A stretch of DNA of 64,000 bases from the NCBI GenBank assembly GCA_012839115.1, contig DUNX01000004.1:1-64000 (forward strand), given 5' to 3'. This document shows, piece by piece, positions 1 to 8,680 of the stretch (position 1 is the first letter of the stretch; each line of letters begins with the position of its first letter). The DNA is from Bacillota bacterium. GTDB taxonomy: Bacteria; Bacillota; UBA4882; UBA10575. The position numbers and the translations under genes were made by a program. The notes under the pieces are model-generated. The model made no database searches, had not been told where the DNA came from, and saw only the letters and a list, made by a program, of their open reading frames with translations.

Positions 1-12
1 CCGCGTACGCGG
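1..12. repeat. 12-bp perfect palindrome at the window edge
   Basis: The first 12 bases, CCGCGTACGCGG, are a perfect palindrome with mostly alternating purine and pyrimidine. The composition matches the RY-alternating islands found elsewhere in this window (for example 13177-13268 and 63535-63760). It is probably the edge of one such island lying downstream of the nucleotidyltransferase gene. No function can be read from it. Confidence 0.5.
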
Positions 13-22
13 CGGCAAGAGC

Positions 23-2500
23 CTATTTCATTTGCAATTCGTTGATCCTCTCCATATATAGCCTGGCAAGTTCCCCAGCTTGCTCCGGAGAGGTTCCCTC
101 GCTGTAGATCTGGAAGACCGGTTCTTCGGCATCCGGTAACACAAGGGCCCAGCCGTTATCATGGAAAACCTTTAAACCGTCAACCGCTTCAATAGGCCGG
201 TCTTTATTCTCTTCAAAGAGCGCCCGCATGATCCGGCCCTTTTCCTCCCACGGGCACGCCACCTCCCGGTGTTCCATGTAAAACCGGGGAAGAGTGGCAA
301 CCAACTCGGAAAGGGTCATCCCTTCCCTGGCCACCAACTCCAGGATTTTGACGAGAGAAAGCAGGGCATCGAAGGCCGGTTGAAACTGGGTTTTCCCGTC
401 GCGGCCGGCGAAGATCTTCTCCTCTGCCACTTTTTCCATTAGAGAACGCGGATTGGCCTTTGTCCGGACCACTTTTCCCCGGTACTCTTTGGACAGTTCC
501 TCAATGATCCCGGAAGCGGTAACCGGAACAGCCACAGTACTATGCTCGGTGTATTTGAGAACCAGAAAGGCAATTAAGGCGACAAACTGCTCATCCTGGA
601 TCAACCGGCCTTTTTCGTCCAGGAGGATTAGTCTCTCGGCATTATTGTCGACAACGATCCCCATATCCGCCTGTTCTTCCCGGACCCGGCCGCCGATCTC
701 ATCCAACACGGCGAGGATCTCTTTCAGGCTTTTCGCCTTATTGTTTTCCTCTAAAAGCTGGTGGTGGATGGCGTCGCAACCCAAAACCCGCAGGAGGGTC
801 GGTAAAAGAAGGGAGAGGATCCCCCGGTCATAATTGACGACCGCTTTAAAGTGGGCATTCCGGATCTGTTGCGGACTGGTGGCGGAGAGGACCCCTTCCA
901 GGTACCGCTCGAGAAGATGGGGGACGTAAAAGACTTCCCCGATCCGGTCTGCTGCTATGCGCCGGTATTCCTCGGTAAAAAAGCGCTGCTCGATCTTGCG
1001 CTCCAGATCCCGGCTGACCGCAAAGCCCTTTTCATCCAAAAATTCCACTAGGATGCTATCGCCGTTTCTGGGCGAGACCCGCAGGTGGACCCCGCCACCA
1101 GCGCCCAGAGTGGCCAGGGCGTATCGGACAATCGGGGTGGTCCCAATCCCCAGGTCAAAAAGGTTAACCCCGGTGGCGAGAAAACCGGCGATCATCGCCC
1201 TCTTCAACGTCCGGGCCGGCTGTGAATTATCGGCGCTGATCACCACCCGTGCCTTCTCCGGGAGTAAAGAGCCGTAAGCCACCCCCAGCCGGGCGGCAAA
1301 TTCCGGCGTCAATTCTTGGTTAAAGGTCTTGTCAATGCCCAAATTTCCAAAAAGACTGTTGCACCAACGGGTCCCCCAAATGAGGCTGTTACTCAGGACC
1401 GATCCGCTTTCTATATATTTGTCCGGCCAGACCTTGACTTCCGGCCGCAGCAGTGACCGGTTCCCAACCGTAGAACCATCACCGATCACCACTCCTTCAT
1501 AGAGGGAGACCCGGGATTTTAAATGGACCCGGTGGCCTAAGACCGCCCCACGCAGTTCGGAATGGTCTCCTACGTACACATGGTTCCAGAGGATGCTCTT
1601 TTTCACCGAGACATTCTTTTGGATATGGGTATGATCCCCAAGGACAGTAAACCCGCTGATTTTGGCGGTTTTCTTTACTCTGGCATATCGCCCAAGGATC
1701 ACTGGGGGCTCAATCTCCGCCCCTTCTTCAATTTCGGTCCCTTCTCCCGCCCGGACACCCGGGGCCAATTCCTGACCGGGCAGAGGTAACCGCACTTCTC
1801 CGCTTAACAGGTCATAATTGGCCTGCCGGTACTGGTCAAGATTGCCGATATCCGACCAATAACCATCGGCAACATAGCCGTAAAGGGGTTGCCCGTCCGC
1901 CAGTAACTTGGGGAAAAGGTTCTTGCTGAAATCTACGGCGTTCCCGTGTTCGTAAAAACGGAAGATCTCCGGTTCCAATAGATAGATGCCGGTATTTACC
2001 GTATCGCTGAAGACCTCCCCCCACCCGGGCTTTTCTAAAAAGCGCCGGATCTTCCCATTTTCATCGGTGATTACCACCCCGTATTCTAAAGGCGTTTTTA
2101 CCCTGGTCAAAACCAAGGTGGCAAGGGCCTTTTTGCTCTGATGAAAGGCGATTGCCTCCGCCAGGTTAAAGTCGGTTAAAGCATCCCCGCTAATGACAAG
2201 GAAAGTCTCGTTCAAAAAATCTTCGGCGTTCTTAACGCTACCCGCTGTCCCGAGCGGGGTATCTTCAGTAAAATATCGCAGGGTGACGCCGAATTCATCC
2301 CCATTGCCAAAGTAGTTCTTGATCACCTCCGGCAGGTAATAAAGGGTTACCGCGATCTGGGTCAGACCATGGTGGCGAAGAAGCCCGATAATATACTCCA
2401 TTATCGGGCGGGTCGCCAAAGGGACCATTGGTTTTGGCAGTTTGCAGGTGAGCGGGCGGAGTCTGGTCCCGGCTCCTCCCGCCATTATTACAGCTTTCAA
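23..2500 (-). CDS. Sugar-1-phosphate nucleotidyltransferase fused to a degenerate phosphomannomutase-like domain
   Basis: This 825-residue protein has three parts. Residues 1 to about 235 are a nucleotidyltransferase with the signature MAGGAGTRLRPLT and a KP(M)VP motif, which joins NTP and a sugar 1-phosphate. About 250-370 is a left-handed beta-helix of hexapeptide repeats. About 380-825 is a phosphoglucomutase/phosphomannomutase fold. The PGM/PMM part lacks hallmark residues: the phosphoserine loop usually written TASHN reads RVSPRN near residue 473, and the DGDGDR metal loop reads DNNAER near residue 618. Such fusions are often annotated mannose-1-phosphate guanylyltransferase, but the actual sugar is unproven and mutase activity is doubtful. 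A GT4 glycosyltransferase gene lies 99 bp upstream on the same strand, so both may serve glycan synthesis. Confidence 0.85.
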   Translation of the reverse strand: MKAVIMAGGAGTRLRPLTCKLPKPMVPLATRPIMEYIIGLLRHHGLTQIAVTLYYLPEVIKNYFGNGDEFGVTLRYFTEDTPLGTAGSVKNAEDFLNETFLVISGDALTDFNLAEAIAFHQSKKALATLVLTRVKTPLEYGVVITDENGKIRRFLEKPGWGEVFSDTVNTGIYLLEPEIFRFYEHGNAVDFSKNLFPKLLADGQPLYGYVADGYWSDIGNLDQYRQANYDLLSGEVRLPLPGQELAPGVRAGEGTEIEEGAEIEPPVILGRYARVKKTAKISGFTVLGDHTHIQKNVSVKKSILWNHVYVGDHSELRGAVLGHRVHLKSRVSLYEGVVIGDGSTVGNRSLLRPEVKVWPDKYIESGSVLSNSLIWGTRWCNSLFGNLGIDKTFNQELTPEFAARLGVAYGSLLPEKARVVISADNSQPARTLKRAMIAGFLATGVNLFDLGIGTTPIVRYALATLGAGGGVHLRVSPRNGDSILVEFLDEKGFAVSRDLERKIEQRFFTEEYRRIAADRIGEVFYVPHLLERYLEGVLSATSPQQIRNAHFKAVVNYDRGILSLLLPTLLRVLGCDAIHHQLLEENNKAKSLKEILAVLDEIGGRVREEQADMGIVVDNNAERLILLDEKGRLIQDEQFVALIAFLVLKYTEHSTVAVPVTASGIIEELSKEYRGKVVRTKANPRSLMEKVAEEKIFAGRDGKTQFQPAFDALLSLVKILELVAREGMTLSELVATLPRFYMEHREVACPWEEKGRIMRALFEENKDRPIEAVDGLKVFHDNGWALVLPDAEEPVFQIYSEGTSPEQAGELARLYMERINELQMK

Positions 2501-2599
2501 AGGGATACCTCCTATCCCCGGCCTCTACCTGTAAGGAGCGGCCGGTTATCCTTCTACCTGACCAGGGCATAATTCATAATCGCCTTAAACCGGCCTTTA

Positions 2600-3907
2600 C
2601 TAGGTTTCTACCTGGAGATAACGATGGAGAGCAGGTTCGCGCACACTCTCCCCATCGTTGGCCGGCGCCGGGAAAACCCGGCTTCCATGGTGGTACAGAT
2701 CATCTTTATCCATGGGCTTCCAGGGTGATGCCAAATACTCTTGCCAAACTTCTTCATAAACCGCCAGGGTCTGCCGGGCAATTTTACCCCAGTTATAGAC
2801 CTCCTCAACTTCCCGGGCGGCCAAATTCCGCAAAACCTCACCCTCCTCCGGGTGGCTGAGGAGACGTAGAATATTGTCGGCCAGAGAACCGATATCACCG
2901 GGGGAAGCCTTCAACCCGTTTTCACCATGGCGAACCACCTCGCCTAAACCGCCGGTGTCATTAACCACCACCGGAGTTCCGGCGGCCATCGCCTCCAGGG
3001 CAACAATCCCAAACGGTTCGTAAAGACTGGGAAAAACCGCCACATCAGCCAAGCGAAAAAGGGCGTTGCGGGTTTCGTCATCAAGGTAACCGCAGAAATA
3101 AACCTTATGGTAGATCCCCAGATTCCGGGCTTTCTCCTTTAGTCTGGGCTCATATGGGCCTTTACCGGCGATTATAAACTTTACCCGGCGAAAACGTTCT
3201 AAAATCCGCACCGCCGCCTCCAGGAGGAGATCCAACCCCTTCTCCCTGACCAACCGGCCGACGAAAAAAACGATCTTCTCATCAGGAGCGGCAAACTTCC
3301 CTCTTATTGCCGCCGGATCCCCTGTCAGCCGCCGGAATTTTTCCGGGTAAACCCCGTTGGGAATGATCCGTAACTTATCAGGCGGGAGCTGGAAGATGCG
3401 TTGCAGTTCATCATACATATAACTGCTACAACAAATGACTTTCCAGCTTTCATAGGTCAACCACCATTCAACATCACTTATATAACGCTGAAGCGGATTA
3501 TGAAGGCCATTGTTTCTTCCCCATTCCGTGGCGTGGACCGTTGCCACCAGGGGCAACCGCCAGGCATGCTTCAGGAGCTTGCCCGCATAGGCTGTCACCC
3601 AGTCATGACTGTGAATAATTTGAAACCCGTCGCCTTCCCGTTTCAGACTAACGGCTTTTTCAACCAGGTTTAAATTAAGCTGCAAAACCCCGGAGATAAA
3701 ATCAAATGGTTTCGGGTTATTACCTGCCACCCTGTGGACAATTACCCCACCAATCTCTTCCTCTTCAGGAGCGTCCGGCAGACCGGCGGTTAAAACATGA
3801 ACCTCCTGGTCCTGCCCGGCCAAGGCCAAAGTAAGGTCATAAACATGGGCGGCGATCCCTCCCACAACCCTTGGAGGAAATTCCCAGCTCAAAACTAGAA
3901 TTTTCAT
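2600..3907 (-). CDS. GT4-family glycosyltransferase, glycogen/starch-synthase-like
   Basis: About 435 residues. The N-terminus reads MKILVLSWEFPPRVVGGIAA, the typical glycine-rich start of GT-B enzymes of family GT4. The C-terminal half has the donor-site block with FVGRLVREKGLD and the E-x7-E type motif in EPFGIVALEAMAAG. It should transfer a sugar from a nucleotide-sugar donor; acceptor and sugar cannot be read from sequence. I chose the ATG at 3907 because GGCGGTGAAGG precedes it and the homologous sequence begins there; an in-frame ATG at 4018 would add 37 unlikely lysine- and phenylalanine-rich residues. It lies between panD and the nucleotidyltransferase fusion, all on the minus strand, but a terminator after panD separates it from the pan genes. 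Confidence 0.85.
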   Translation of the reverse strand: MKILVLSWEFPPRVVGGIAAHVYDLTLALAGQDQEVHVLTAGLPDAPEEEEIGGVIVHRVAGNNPKPFDFISGVLQLNLNLVEKAVSLKREGDGFQIIHSHDWVTAYAGKLLKHAWRLPLVATVHATEWGRNNGLHNPLQRYISDVEWWLTYESWKVICCSSYMYDELQRIFQLPPDKLRIIPNGVYPEKFRRLTGDPAAIRGKFAAPDEKIVFFVGRLVREKGLDLLLEAAVRILERFRRVKFIIAGKGPYEPRLKEKARNLGIYHKVYFCGYLDDETRNALFRLADVAVFPSLYEPFGIVALEAMAAGTPVVVNDTGGLGEVVRHGENGLKASPGDIGSLADNILRLLSHPEEGEVLRNLAAREVEEVYNWGKIARQTLAVYEEVWQEYLASPWKPMDKDDLYHHGSRVFPAPANDGESVREPALHRYLQVET

Positions 3908-4055
3908 TCCTTCACCGCCTGCTTGTTTTTTTTTGCGAGATTCCCCGTTACATATGGACAAAGAAAAAGACAGCTTCAGAGTCTGCTTTTTGTAAAAAAA
4001 ATAAAAAAAATAGGACATCTCTAGTCTGTCCGCAGGGGCGCAAAGGCATACCCGG

Positions 4056-4086
4056 AAAAATAAAAAACCGGGCCCGAAAAGCCCGG
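4056..4086 (-). terminator. Rho-independent terminator after panD
   Basis: The inverted repeat CCGGGC (4068-4073) and GCCCGG (4081-4086) is followed on the minus strand by a T-rich run (A-rich 4056-4067 on the plus strand). It lies 16 bp after the panD stop and should end the panB-panC-panD transcript. Confidence 0.8.
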
Positions 4087-4101
4087 CAAAAAAAGTAAAT
4101 T

Positions 4102-4452
4102 TTATCCCTTTATTCTGTTTTCCTCATCCAACTGGATAATGCGGGGCTGAAAAGCCTTTATCTCCCCCTCAGTAACCAAGCCGTAGGCGATAATGATCAC
4201 CCGGTCGCCGGGTACTGCCAATCTGGCCGCCGCTCCATTCAGGCAAATGATTCCACTACCGGCCGCCCCCTCCATTACGTAAGTCTCAAACCTGGCCCCG
4301 TTGTTGACATTGACTACCTGGACCATTTCGTAAGGGGAAATACCGGCTTTCTCCAATAGGTTCCGGTCTATGGTAATGCTTCCTTCATATTCCAAATTGG
4401 TCTCGGTCACTGTTGCCCGGTGCAGTTTACTCCGGCAGACTACCCGTAGCAT
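4102..4452 (-). CDS. panD: Aspartate 1-decarboxylase proenzyme
   Basis: This 116-residue enzyme decarboxylates L-aspartate to beta-alanine for pantothenate synthesis. It self-cleaves at the Gly-Ser bond in YEGSITID, and Ser25 becomes the pyruvoyl cofactor. It also has the conserved ending around NGAAARL and [10 protein letters not shown]. The start at 4452 is preferred because AGGGGGAG lies just upstream and Ser25 numbering then fits the family; a start 24 bp upstream is possible. The gene overlaps the end of panC by 26 bp, suggesting translational coupling. PanB, panC and panD supply both halves of pantothenate. Confidence 0.95.
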   Translation of the reverse strand: MLRVVCRSKLHRATVTETNLEYEGSITIDRNLLEKAGISPYEMVQVVNVNNGARFETYVMEGAAGSGIICLNGAAARLAVPGDRVIIIAYGLVTEGEIKAFQPRIIQLDEENRIKG

Positions 4453-5326
4453 TTTCACTCCCCCTTTCGTGCGCACCCGTCTTTACGTCGACTGTTATGT
4501 TATCAATCAACCGCGCCGTTCCGACCCGCGCGGCGATGGCAAGCAAAACCTTCCCCTTTATCTCCATGAGCGGCGCCAGGCTTTCGTCATCCCTGAATTC
4601 AAGATACTCCAGTTTTACCAGGGGATACCCGGCAAGTATCCGTTGCATCCCTGCGGTCAGGTAGGCCGGGTCCCGTTCACCCGCTGCCAGCCGCTCTTTT
4701 GCCCAGAGCAAACTCTGGTAAAGCGCTGTCGCCTGCCGCCGTTCTTCGGGGGTCAGGTAAGCATTGCGCGAACTCATGGCCAGCCCGTCTTCTTCCCGGA
4801 CCGTGGGCACAGCCCGGATCTCCACCGGCAGGTTGAGATCGACGACCATCTTTTTGATCACCCTCAGTTGCTGTGCGTCTTTTTCGCCGAAATATGCCCG
4901 GTCGGGAGTGATAATATTAAAGAGTTTGGTGACAACCGTCGCCACACCCCGGAAATGCCCGGGACGGCTGGCGCCGCATAATCCCTGCGAAAGCCCGGTC
5001 ACCTCCACATAGGTCTGGTAATCACCGGGAAACATCGTTTCCGGCGCCGGATGAAACAAGGCGTCCACCCCGGTCTCCTCCGCCAACCGGCGGTCCCGTT
5101 CCAAGTCCCGGGGATAGCAGGCGAAATCCTCCCCTGGTCCGAACTGGGTGGGGTTAACAAAAAGGGAGACCGCCACGTAGTCATTTTCCGCCCGGGCCTT
5201 TTCCATCAGGGCCAGGTGCCCCTGGTGAAAATAGCCCATGGTCGGGACAAAGCCCACCTTACCCCCAGCCCGGTGCCACCTGGAGACGATCCTCCTCATC
5301 TCCGGAATCTCTGTTACCCACAGCAA
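4427..5326 (-). CDS. panC: Pantothenate synthetase (pantoate-beta-alanine ligase)
   Basis: About 299 residues. It condenses pantoate and beta-alanine with ATP. Visible signatures are the [13 protein letters not shown] motif (HIGH-like nucleotide-binding site), [14 protein letters not shown] and the MSSRNAYL (KMSKS-like) loop. A TTG at 5326 with AGGAGG seven bases upstream gives a start matching the usual N-terminus; the nearest in-frame ATG upstream (5356) would need a longer, unlike N-terminus. The product follows PanB in the pathway. About 200 bp containing a CG-rich alternating island separate it from panB, an unusual gap inside a pan operon. Confidence 0.93.
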   Translation of the reverse strand: MLWVTEIPEMRRIVSRWHRAGGKVGFVPTMGYFHQGHLALMEKARAENDYVAVSLFVNPTQFGPGEDFACYPRDLERDRRLAEETGVDALFHPAPETMFPGDYQTYVEVTGLSQGLCGASRPGHFRGVATVVTKLFNIITPDRAYFGEKDAQQLRVIKKMVVDLNLPVEIRAVPTVREEDGLAMSSRNAYLTPEERRQATALYQSLLWAKERLAAGERDPAYLTAGMQRILAGYPLVKLEYLEFRDDESLAPLMEIKGKVLLAIAARVGTARLIDNITVDVKTGAHERGSENATGSLPE

Positions 5327-5387
5327 GGCAATCCCTCCTACTACCAAACGGCACAAACTTCGTCATCCCCGTTTTCCCCCGGGCCAT

Positions 5388-5417
5388 CTTGGCGTGCACG
5401 CGCACGCGCGCTTCCGC
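5388..5417. repeat. Alternating purine-pyrimidine island between panB and panC
   Basis: A run of about 25 bases made almost only of GTGCAC, GCGCAC and GCGCGC steps lies in the 200-bp gap between panB and panC. It belongs to the same class of RY-alternating islands as 13177-13268. A reading frame through it on the minus strand does not resemble a protein. No promoter or terminator is clear. Confidence 0.55.
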
Positions 5418-5530
5418 CCCTTTGTTCCGCAACACATTAGCGACTACAAAAACCGCCTTCATTGCGCGACTCTGCCCCAACGGCCATCTCGGCCACGACT
5501 TTGCCCGGCTATAATGGAGTAAGGCCCCGA

Positions 5531-6382
5531 TCATTTTTCCCGTTTTTTCAGGGCTTCCTGAAAAAGGGCTGCTTCCTCCGGATTCATCCTCCTGGACTGG
5601 TCCTCTCCAGGGAAAACACCTTCCTTTACTTCCCGGATATAGCGTTGGAAACCCTCACGCATAACTCCGCCCACATCAGCGTATTGTTTCGCATGCCTGG
5701 GTTGAAAATCCCCGCACAAGCCGAAAAGATCATGAAAGACTTGGACCTGCCCGTCACATTCCGGGCCGGAGCCAATCCCGATCGTGGGGATAGCTAATTC
5801 CCTGGTGATTTCAGCCGCCAGTTCCCAGGGGGTTAACTCCAAAACCACGCCGAATGTCCCCGCTTCCTGTAAGGCAAGGGCGTCTTCCAGGAGATTAAGC
5901 GCGTCCGCGCTGGTTTTTCCTTGGACATAGAAGCCGCCGAATTTATGAATCGACTGCGGTGTAAAACCCAGATGCCCCATGACCGGAATTCCGGCCCCGG
6001 TGATCTTTCTTACCGCCGCCGTCACTTCGCGGCCGCCTTCCAACTTAACCGCGCCCGCGCCCGCCCGCAACAACCGGCCGGCGTTACGCAAAGCCTCCTC
6101 CGGTGTTATCTGGTAAGAAAGAAAAGGCAGGTCTGCGATGACCAGCGCATTTTTACTCCCCCTGGCCACCGCCTTTGTGTGGTGTACCATTTGCTCCATG
6201 GTAACTTCCAGTGTAGTCTCATAACCCAGGACCACCATGCCCAGGCTATCCCCCACCAAGATCGTTTCCACCCCCGCTTCATCCGCCAGGCGGGCGCCGG
6301 GATAGTCATAAGCGGTAACCATGGTGATCTTTTCCCCGTCCCTTTTCATCTTCAGCAACCGTCTTGCCGTTACCTTACTCAT
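5531..6382 (-). CDS. panB: 3-methyl-2-oxobutanoate hydroxymethyltransferase
   Basis: This 283-residue (beta/alpha)8 enzyme makes ketopantoate from 2-oxoisovalerate and 5,10-methylene-tetrahydrofolate, the first committed step of pantothenate synthesis. Conserved blocks include MVTAYDYPGARLADEAG, the metal-binding GDSLGMVVLG, and the catalytic HLGFTPQS region. It is the first gene of panB-panC-panD on the minus strand. The folate cofactor gives a loose link to the folB gene just upstream. No ketopantoate reductase (panE) is present here. Confidence 0.95.
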   Translation of the reverse strand: MSKVTARRLLKMKRDGEKITMVTAYDYPGARLADEAGVETILVGDSLGMVVLGYETTLEVTMEQMVHHTKAVARGSKNALVIADLPFLSYQITPEEALRNAGRLLRAGAGAVKLEGGREVTAAVRKITGAGIPVMGHLGFTPQSIHKFGGFYVQGKTSADALNLLEDALALQEAGTFGVVLELTPWELAAEITRELAIPTIGIGSGPECDGQVQVFHDLFGLCGDFQPRHAKQYADVGGVMREGFQRYIREVKEGVFPGEDQSRRMNPEEAALFQEALKKREK

Positions 6383-6460
6383 TTTTCTTCCCCTTCCTTC
6401 TTCGCCGGGCGCAGGCGCTTATATGCATTGCACAAGCAGGCTAAATATAAACGCCTTCCA

Positions 6461-6512
6461 CCGGAACGGAAGGCATATCCGGAACGGAAGGCATATCCGG
6501 AACAGAAGATAT
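6461..6512. repeat. 18-bp tandem repeat, 2.9 copies
   Basis: The unit CCGGAACGGAAGGCATAT occurs exactly at 6461-6478 and 6479-6496, with a diverged third copy at 6497-6512. It lies in the 389-bp space between panB and folB, immediately before an RY-alternating island (6512-6592). It is not coding as far as I can tell. Confidence 0.8.
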
Positions 6513-6592
6513 GATCGTGGGGTACCACACGTGCGTGAGTACCGCGCATGCACGGGCCCGCGCGTACATGAACGCCACGCGAACCCGCATAT
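6512..6592. repeat. Alternating purine-pyrimidine island between panB and folB
   Basis: This stretch carries GGTACC, CACGTG, GCGCATGCAC, GGGCCC, CGCGCGTACATG and similar palindromic hexamers in close succession. It occupies part of the gene-free space 6383-6771. The rest of that space shows no recognisable gene. The composition matches other islands in the window. Confidence 0.6.
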
Positions 6593-6771
6593 TCTGTTTT
6601 ACCTGCCGTCTCGGTCCTTCCGGATCCCAGCGGTTTCTTTGGTTTATTTTCAAAGCCATCTTTGTAAAGCCGTCTTCCCCGTTCTCTGGTTTTGAGTATG
6701 AGGCGTCCTGCTCTCATCTCCCAGTCACCCGGCATGTACAGCGTGCGAAGAGAATATCAGGCCAAGGCTTG

Positions 6772-7134
6772 TTAAGGCTTCCGGCTGATCTCTACTTCCA
6801 CATGGTCCAGGATACCACCGCTTGGCGGGAAGGGTTTTCTGACCCGGACCACCGCTTCCTCCACGGTGTAGGCAGAAAGGATTTCTCCGGCAATCGTCTC
6901 CGCCAGCGTTTCTATGAGGCTAAACTCCCGTTCTTCAACAATCTCTTTAACCAGGGTATAGACCTCCACATAATTAACGCTTAATTCAAGGTCGTCAGCA
7001 GCAGCGGCGGATTTCAAATCCAGATACAGCTCAACATCGACCTCGAATTGCTGGCCCAGTTCTTTTTCGGCAGCAAAGGCCCCGTGGTACCCATAGAAAA
7101 CCATTTTCTTCAGGACCAACCGGTCGGAAGCCAT
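6772..7134 (-). CDS. folB: Dihydroneopterin aldolase
   Basis: About 120 residues. It converts 7,8-dihydroneopterin to 6-hydroxymethyl-dihydropterin in folate synthesis. Matching blocks are the FYGYHGAFAAEKELGQQFEVDVEL start, VNYVEVYTLVKEIVEE, the SLIETLAETIA helix and the ending VEISRKP. The ATG at 7134 has AAGGGA upstream; an ATG nine codons earlier is less likely. No other folate genes are adjacent, so it stands apart from the usual folP-folB-folK cluster. Confidence 0.9.
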   Translation of the reverse strand: MASDRLVLKKMVFYGYHGAFAAEKELGQQFEVDVELYLDLKSAAAADDLELSVNYVEVYTLVKEIVEEREFSLIETLAETIAGEILSAYTVEEAVVRVRKPFPPSGGILDHVEVEISRKP

Positions 7135-7480
7135 GATCAATCCCTTCTTTCTAGTTTCCATTTTACCTCATGGCCACAGATATGTGAATAGTTTTTTCAA
7201 TACTTCTCGAAAGAATGAGCTTAACCTATAGTCTTCAAAAAAATGTGGCCCCATTTCTCTGCTTTCAGCGCAAAGATTCAGAAGTAAAAGAGAGAACGTT
7301 GCGCTCTATAATATATATATCATACTATATATGATAAACAAGACCGGGTAACAAATAATCTTTCCAGATAGTCCCATTTCATTATCTCATAAAAGCCCGG
7401 GAATATCCAGTTCTTTTCCGCCTTTTCTGCGAGTTTTTCCTGCGAAATTCTGACCCATGGGATCGTAACAAACAGTTTTA
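7135..7480. other. Gene-free spacer between folB and nadA
   Basis: The space between divergent folB and nadA contains an AT-rich patch at about 7305-7340 with repeated TATATA. A 6-bp inverted repeat TATCAT/ATGATA is visible there. Any folB promoter should lie here on the minus strand but is not clear. I see no gene. Confidence 0.5.
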
Positions 7481-7510
7481 TTGACAAACCTCTTCCGGGA
7501 AATGTAGAAT
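7481..7510 (+). promoter_or_regulatory. SigA-type promoter of nadA
   Basis: TTGACA at 7481-7486 and TAGAAT at 7505-7510 are separated by 18 bp. The -10 lies about 30 bp before the nadA start, a close match to the vegetative consensus. Confidence 0.75.
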
Positions 7511-7539
7511 AAACTTGATACTTATAAGGAGTGTCTTTT

Positions 7540-8454
7540 TTGGATGATTCTTATCTGCAAGCTTCTTTAATTGAATTGAAGAAGCAACGAAATGCCCTTA
7601 TTCTAGCGCATAATTACCAAAACAACGAGATACAGGAGGTCGCCGATCACGTCGGTGATTCACTGGCTTTAAGCCGTTTAGCGGCTGAAGCCTCGGAAGA
7701 TGTAATTGTTTTTTGCGGTGTCCATTTTATGGCAGAAAGTGCCGCATTGCTCTCCCCGGGAAAGACCGTTCTCCTGCCGGCCGCCGATGCCGGTTGCCCG
7801 CTGGCGGATATGGCCACCCCTGATATGGTCAAAGAATGGCGGCGCAGATACCCCCGCGCCACGGTAGTAGCTTATATCAACTCTTCCGCAGCAGTAAAAG
7901 CGGAGAGCGATATTTGTTGCACCTCTGCCAATGTTATACAAGTGTTACGGTCTTTACCGGACAAAGAGATTATCTTCTTACCCGATCAGAATCTCGGCGC
8001 CTATGCCGCTTCCCAGGTACCGGAGAAGACTATCCACCTCTGGCCAGGTTACTGCCCGGTCCACCATCAAGTGGAAGTCCACGAGGTACTGGCCGCGAAA
8101 AAGCTGGCGCCCAGTTCTGAAGTGGAAGTTCTGGCCCACCCGGAATGCCGCCCGGTGATCTTGACCCATGCCGACTTTGTGGGTAGTACCACTCGTATTA
8201 TTGAGCAGGCGGGAAGATCCAAGGCCCGTCATTTCGTTATTCTCACAGAAAAAGGGGTTCTTTACGAGCTAAAAAAGAGATATCCGGAGAAGCATTTTTA
8301 CTTTCCGGCAAAAGATTTGGTTTGTCCAGATATGAAAAGAATCTCTCTGCAACAGATCGTCACCACCCTGCAGGAGATGAAGCCTGTTATTTCCGTGCCG
8401 GAACCTGTCTGTTCCCGGGCGCGGCGGGCATTGGAAAGAATGCTGAACCTCTAA
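7540..8454 (+). CDS. nadA: Quinolinate synthase A
   Basis: About 304 residues. This 4Fe-4S enzyme condenses iminoaspartate with dihydroxyacetone phosphate to give quinolinate for NAD. Hallmarks are ILAHNYQNNEIQEVADHVGDS near the N-terminus, VVAYINSSAAVKAESD followed by the cluster cysteine in ICCTSANV, HPECRPVI and the late VCPDMKRI cysteine. The TTG at 7540 is favoured: AAGGAG (7526-7531) lies eight bases upstream, while the GTG at 7531 overlaps it. nadC follows after 226 bp, but no nadB lies between or nearby, so iminoaspartate must come from an oxidase or aspartate dehydrogenase encoded elsewhere. Confidence 0.93.
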   Translation: MDDSYLQASLIELKKQRNALILAHNYQNNEIQEVADHVGDSLALSRLAAEASEDVIVFCGVHFMAESAALLSPGKTVLLPAADAGCPLADMATPDMVKEWRRRYPRATVVAYINSSAAVKAESDICCTSANVIQVLRSLPDKEIIFLPDQNLGAYAASQVPEKTIHLWPGYCPVHHQVEVHEVLAAKKLAPSSEVEVLAHPECRPVILTHADFVGSTTRIIEQAGRSKARHFVILTEKGVLYELKKRYPEKHFYFPAKDLVCPDMKRISLQQIVTTLQEMKPVISVPEPVCSRARRALERMLNL

Positions 8455-8495
8455 CTGTTCGGCTATACGCCGGTGGTAAGAGGGTTTCTGAAAGC

Positions 8496-8671
8496 TTATC
8501 AACAGCTTTTAAGGTAGGTTTTTCACCCGAACGTTATCAGCAGCTTTTAAGGTAGGTTTTTTACCTGAACGTTATCAGCAGCTTTTAAGGTAGGTTTTTC
8601 ACCCGAACGTTATCAGCAGCTTTTAAGGTAGGTTTTTCACCCGAACGTTATCAGCAGCTTTTAAGGTAGGT
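8496..8671 (+). repeat. 38-bp tandem repeat between nadA and nadC (4 full copies plus a partial fifth)
   Basis: Unit boundaries are 8496-8533, 8534-8571, 8572-8609, 8610-8647 and the partial 8648-8671. The unit begins TTATCAGCAGCTTTTAAGGT; copies differ at only a few positions (copy 1 has AACAG for AGCAG, copy 2 has TTACCTG for TCACCCG). Each copy carries AAGGTAGGT, and the last one is placed to act as the ribosome binding site of nadC. The array fills most of the intercistronic space. TTATCAACA in copy 1 is near a DnaA box, but the other copies are not. Confidence 0.9.
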
Positions 8672-8680
8672 GTCAACCAG

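Noticed and set aside
5259-5534. Minus-strand frame across the panB-panC gap
   Set aside because: Its codons match no family, and the RY island and panC overlap explain the openness.
6379-6735. Overlapping frames through the 18-bp repeat and RY island
   Set aside because: Low-complexity arginine-rich translations arise from the repeats; there is no ribosome binding site.
8496-8671. Possible CRISPR or replication origin from repeats between nadA and nadC
   Set aside because: There are no spacers between repeats, units are head-to-tail, only copy 1 has a DnaA-box-like TTATCAACA, and no dnaA or AT-rich unwinding region is near.
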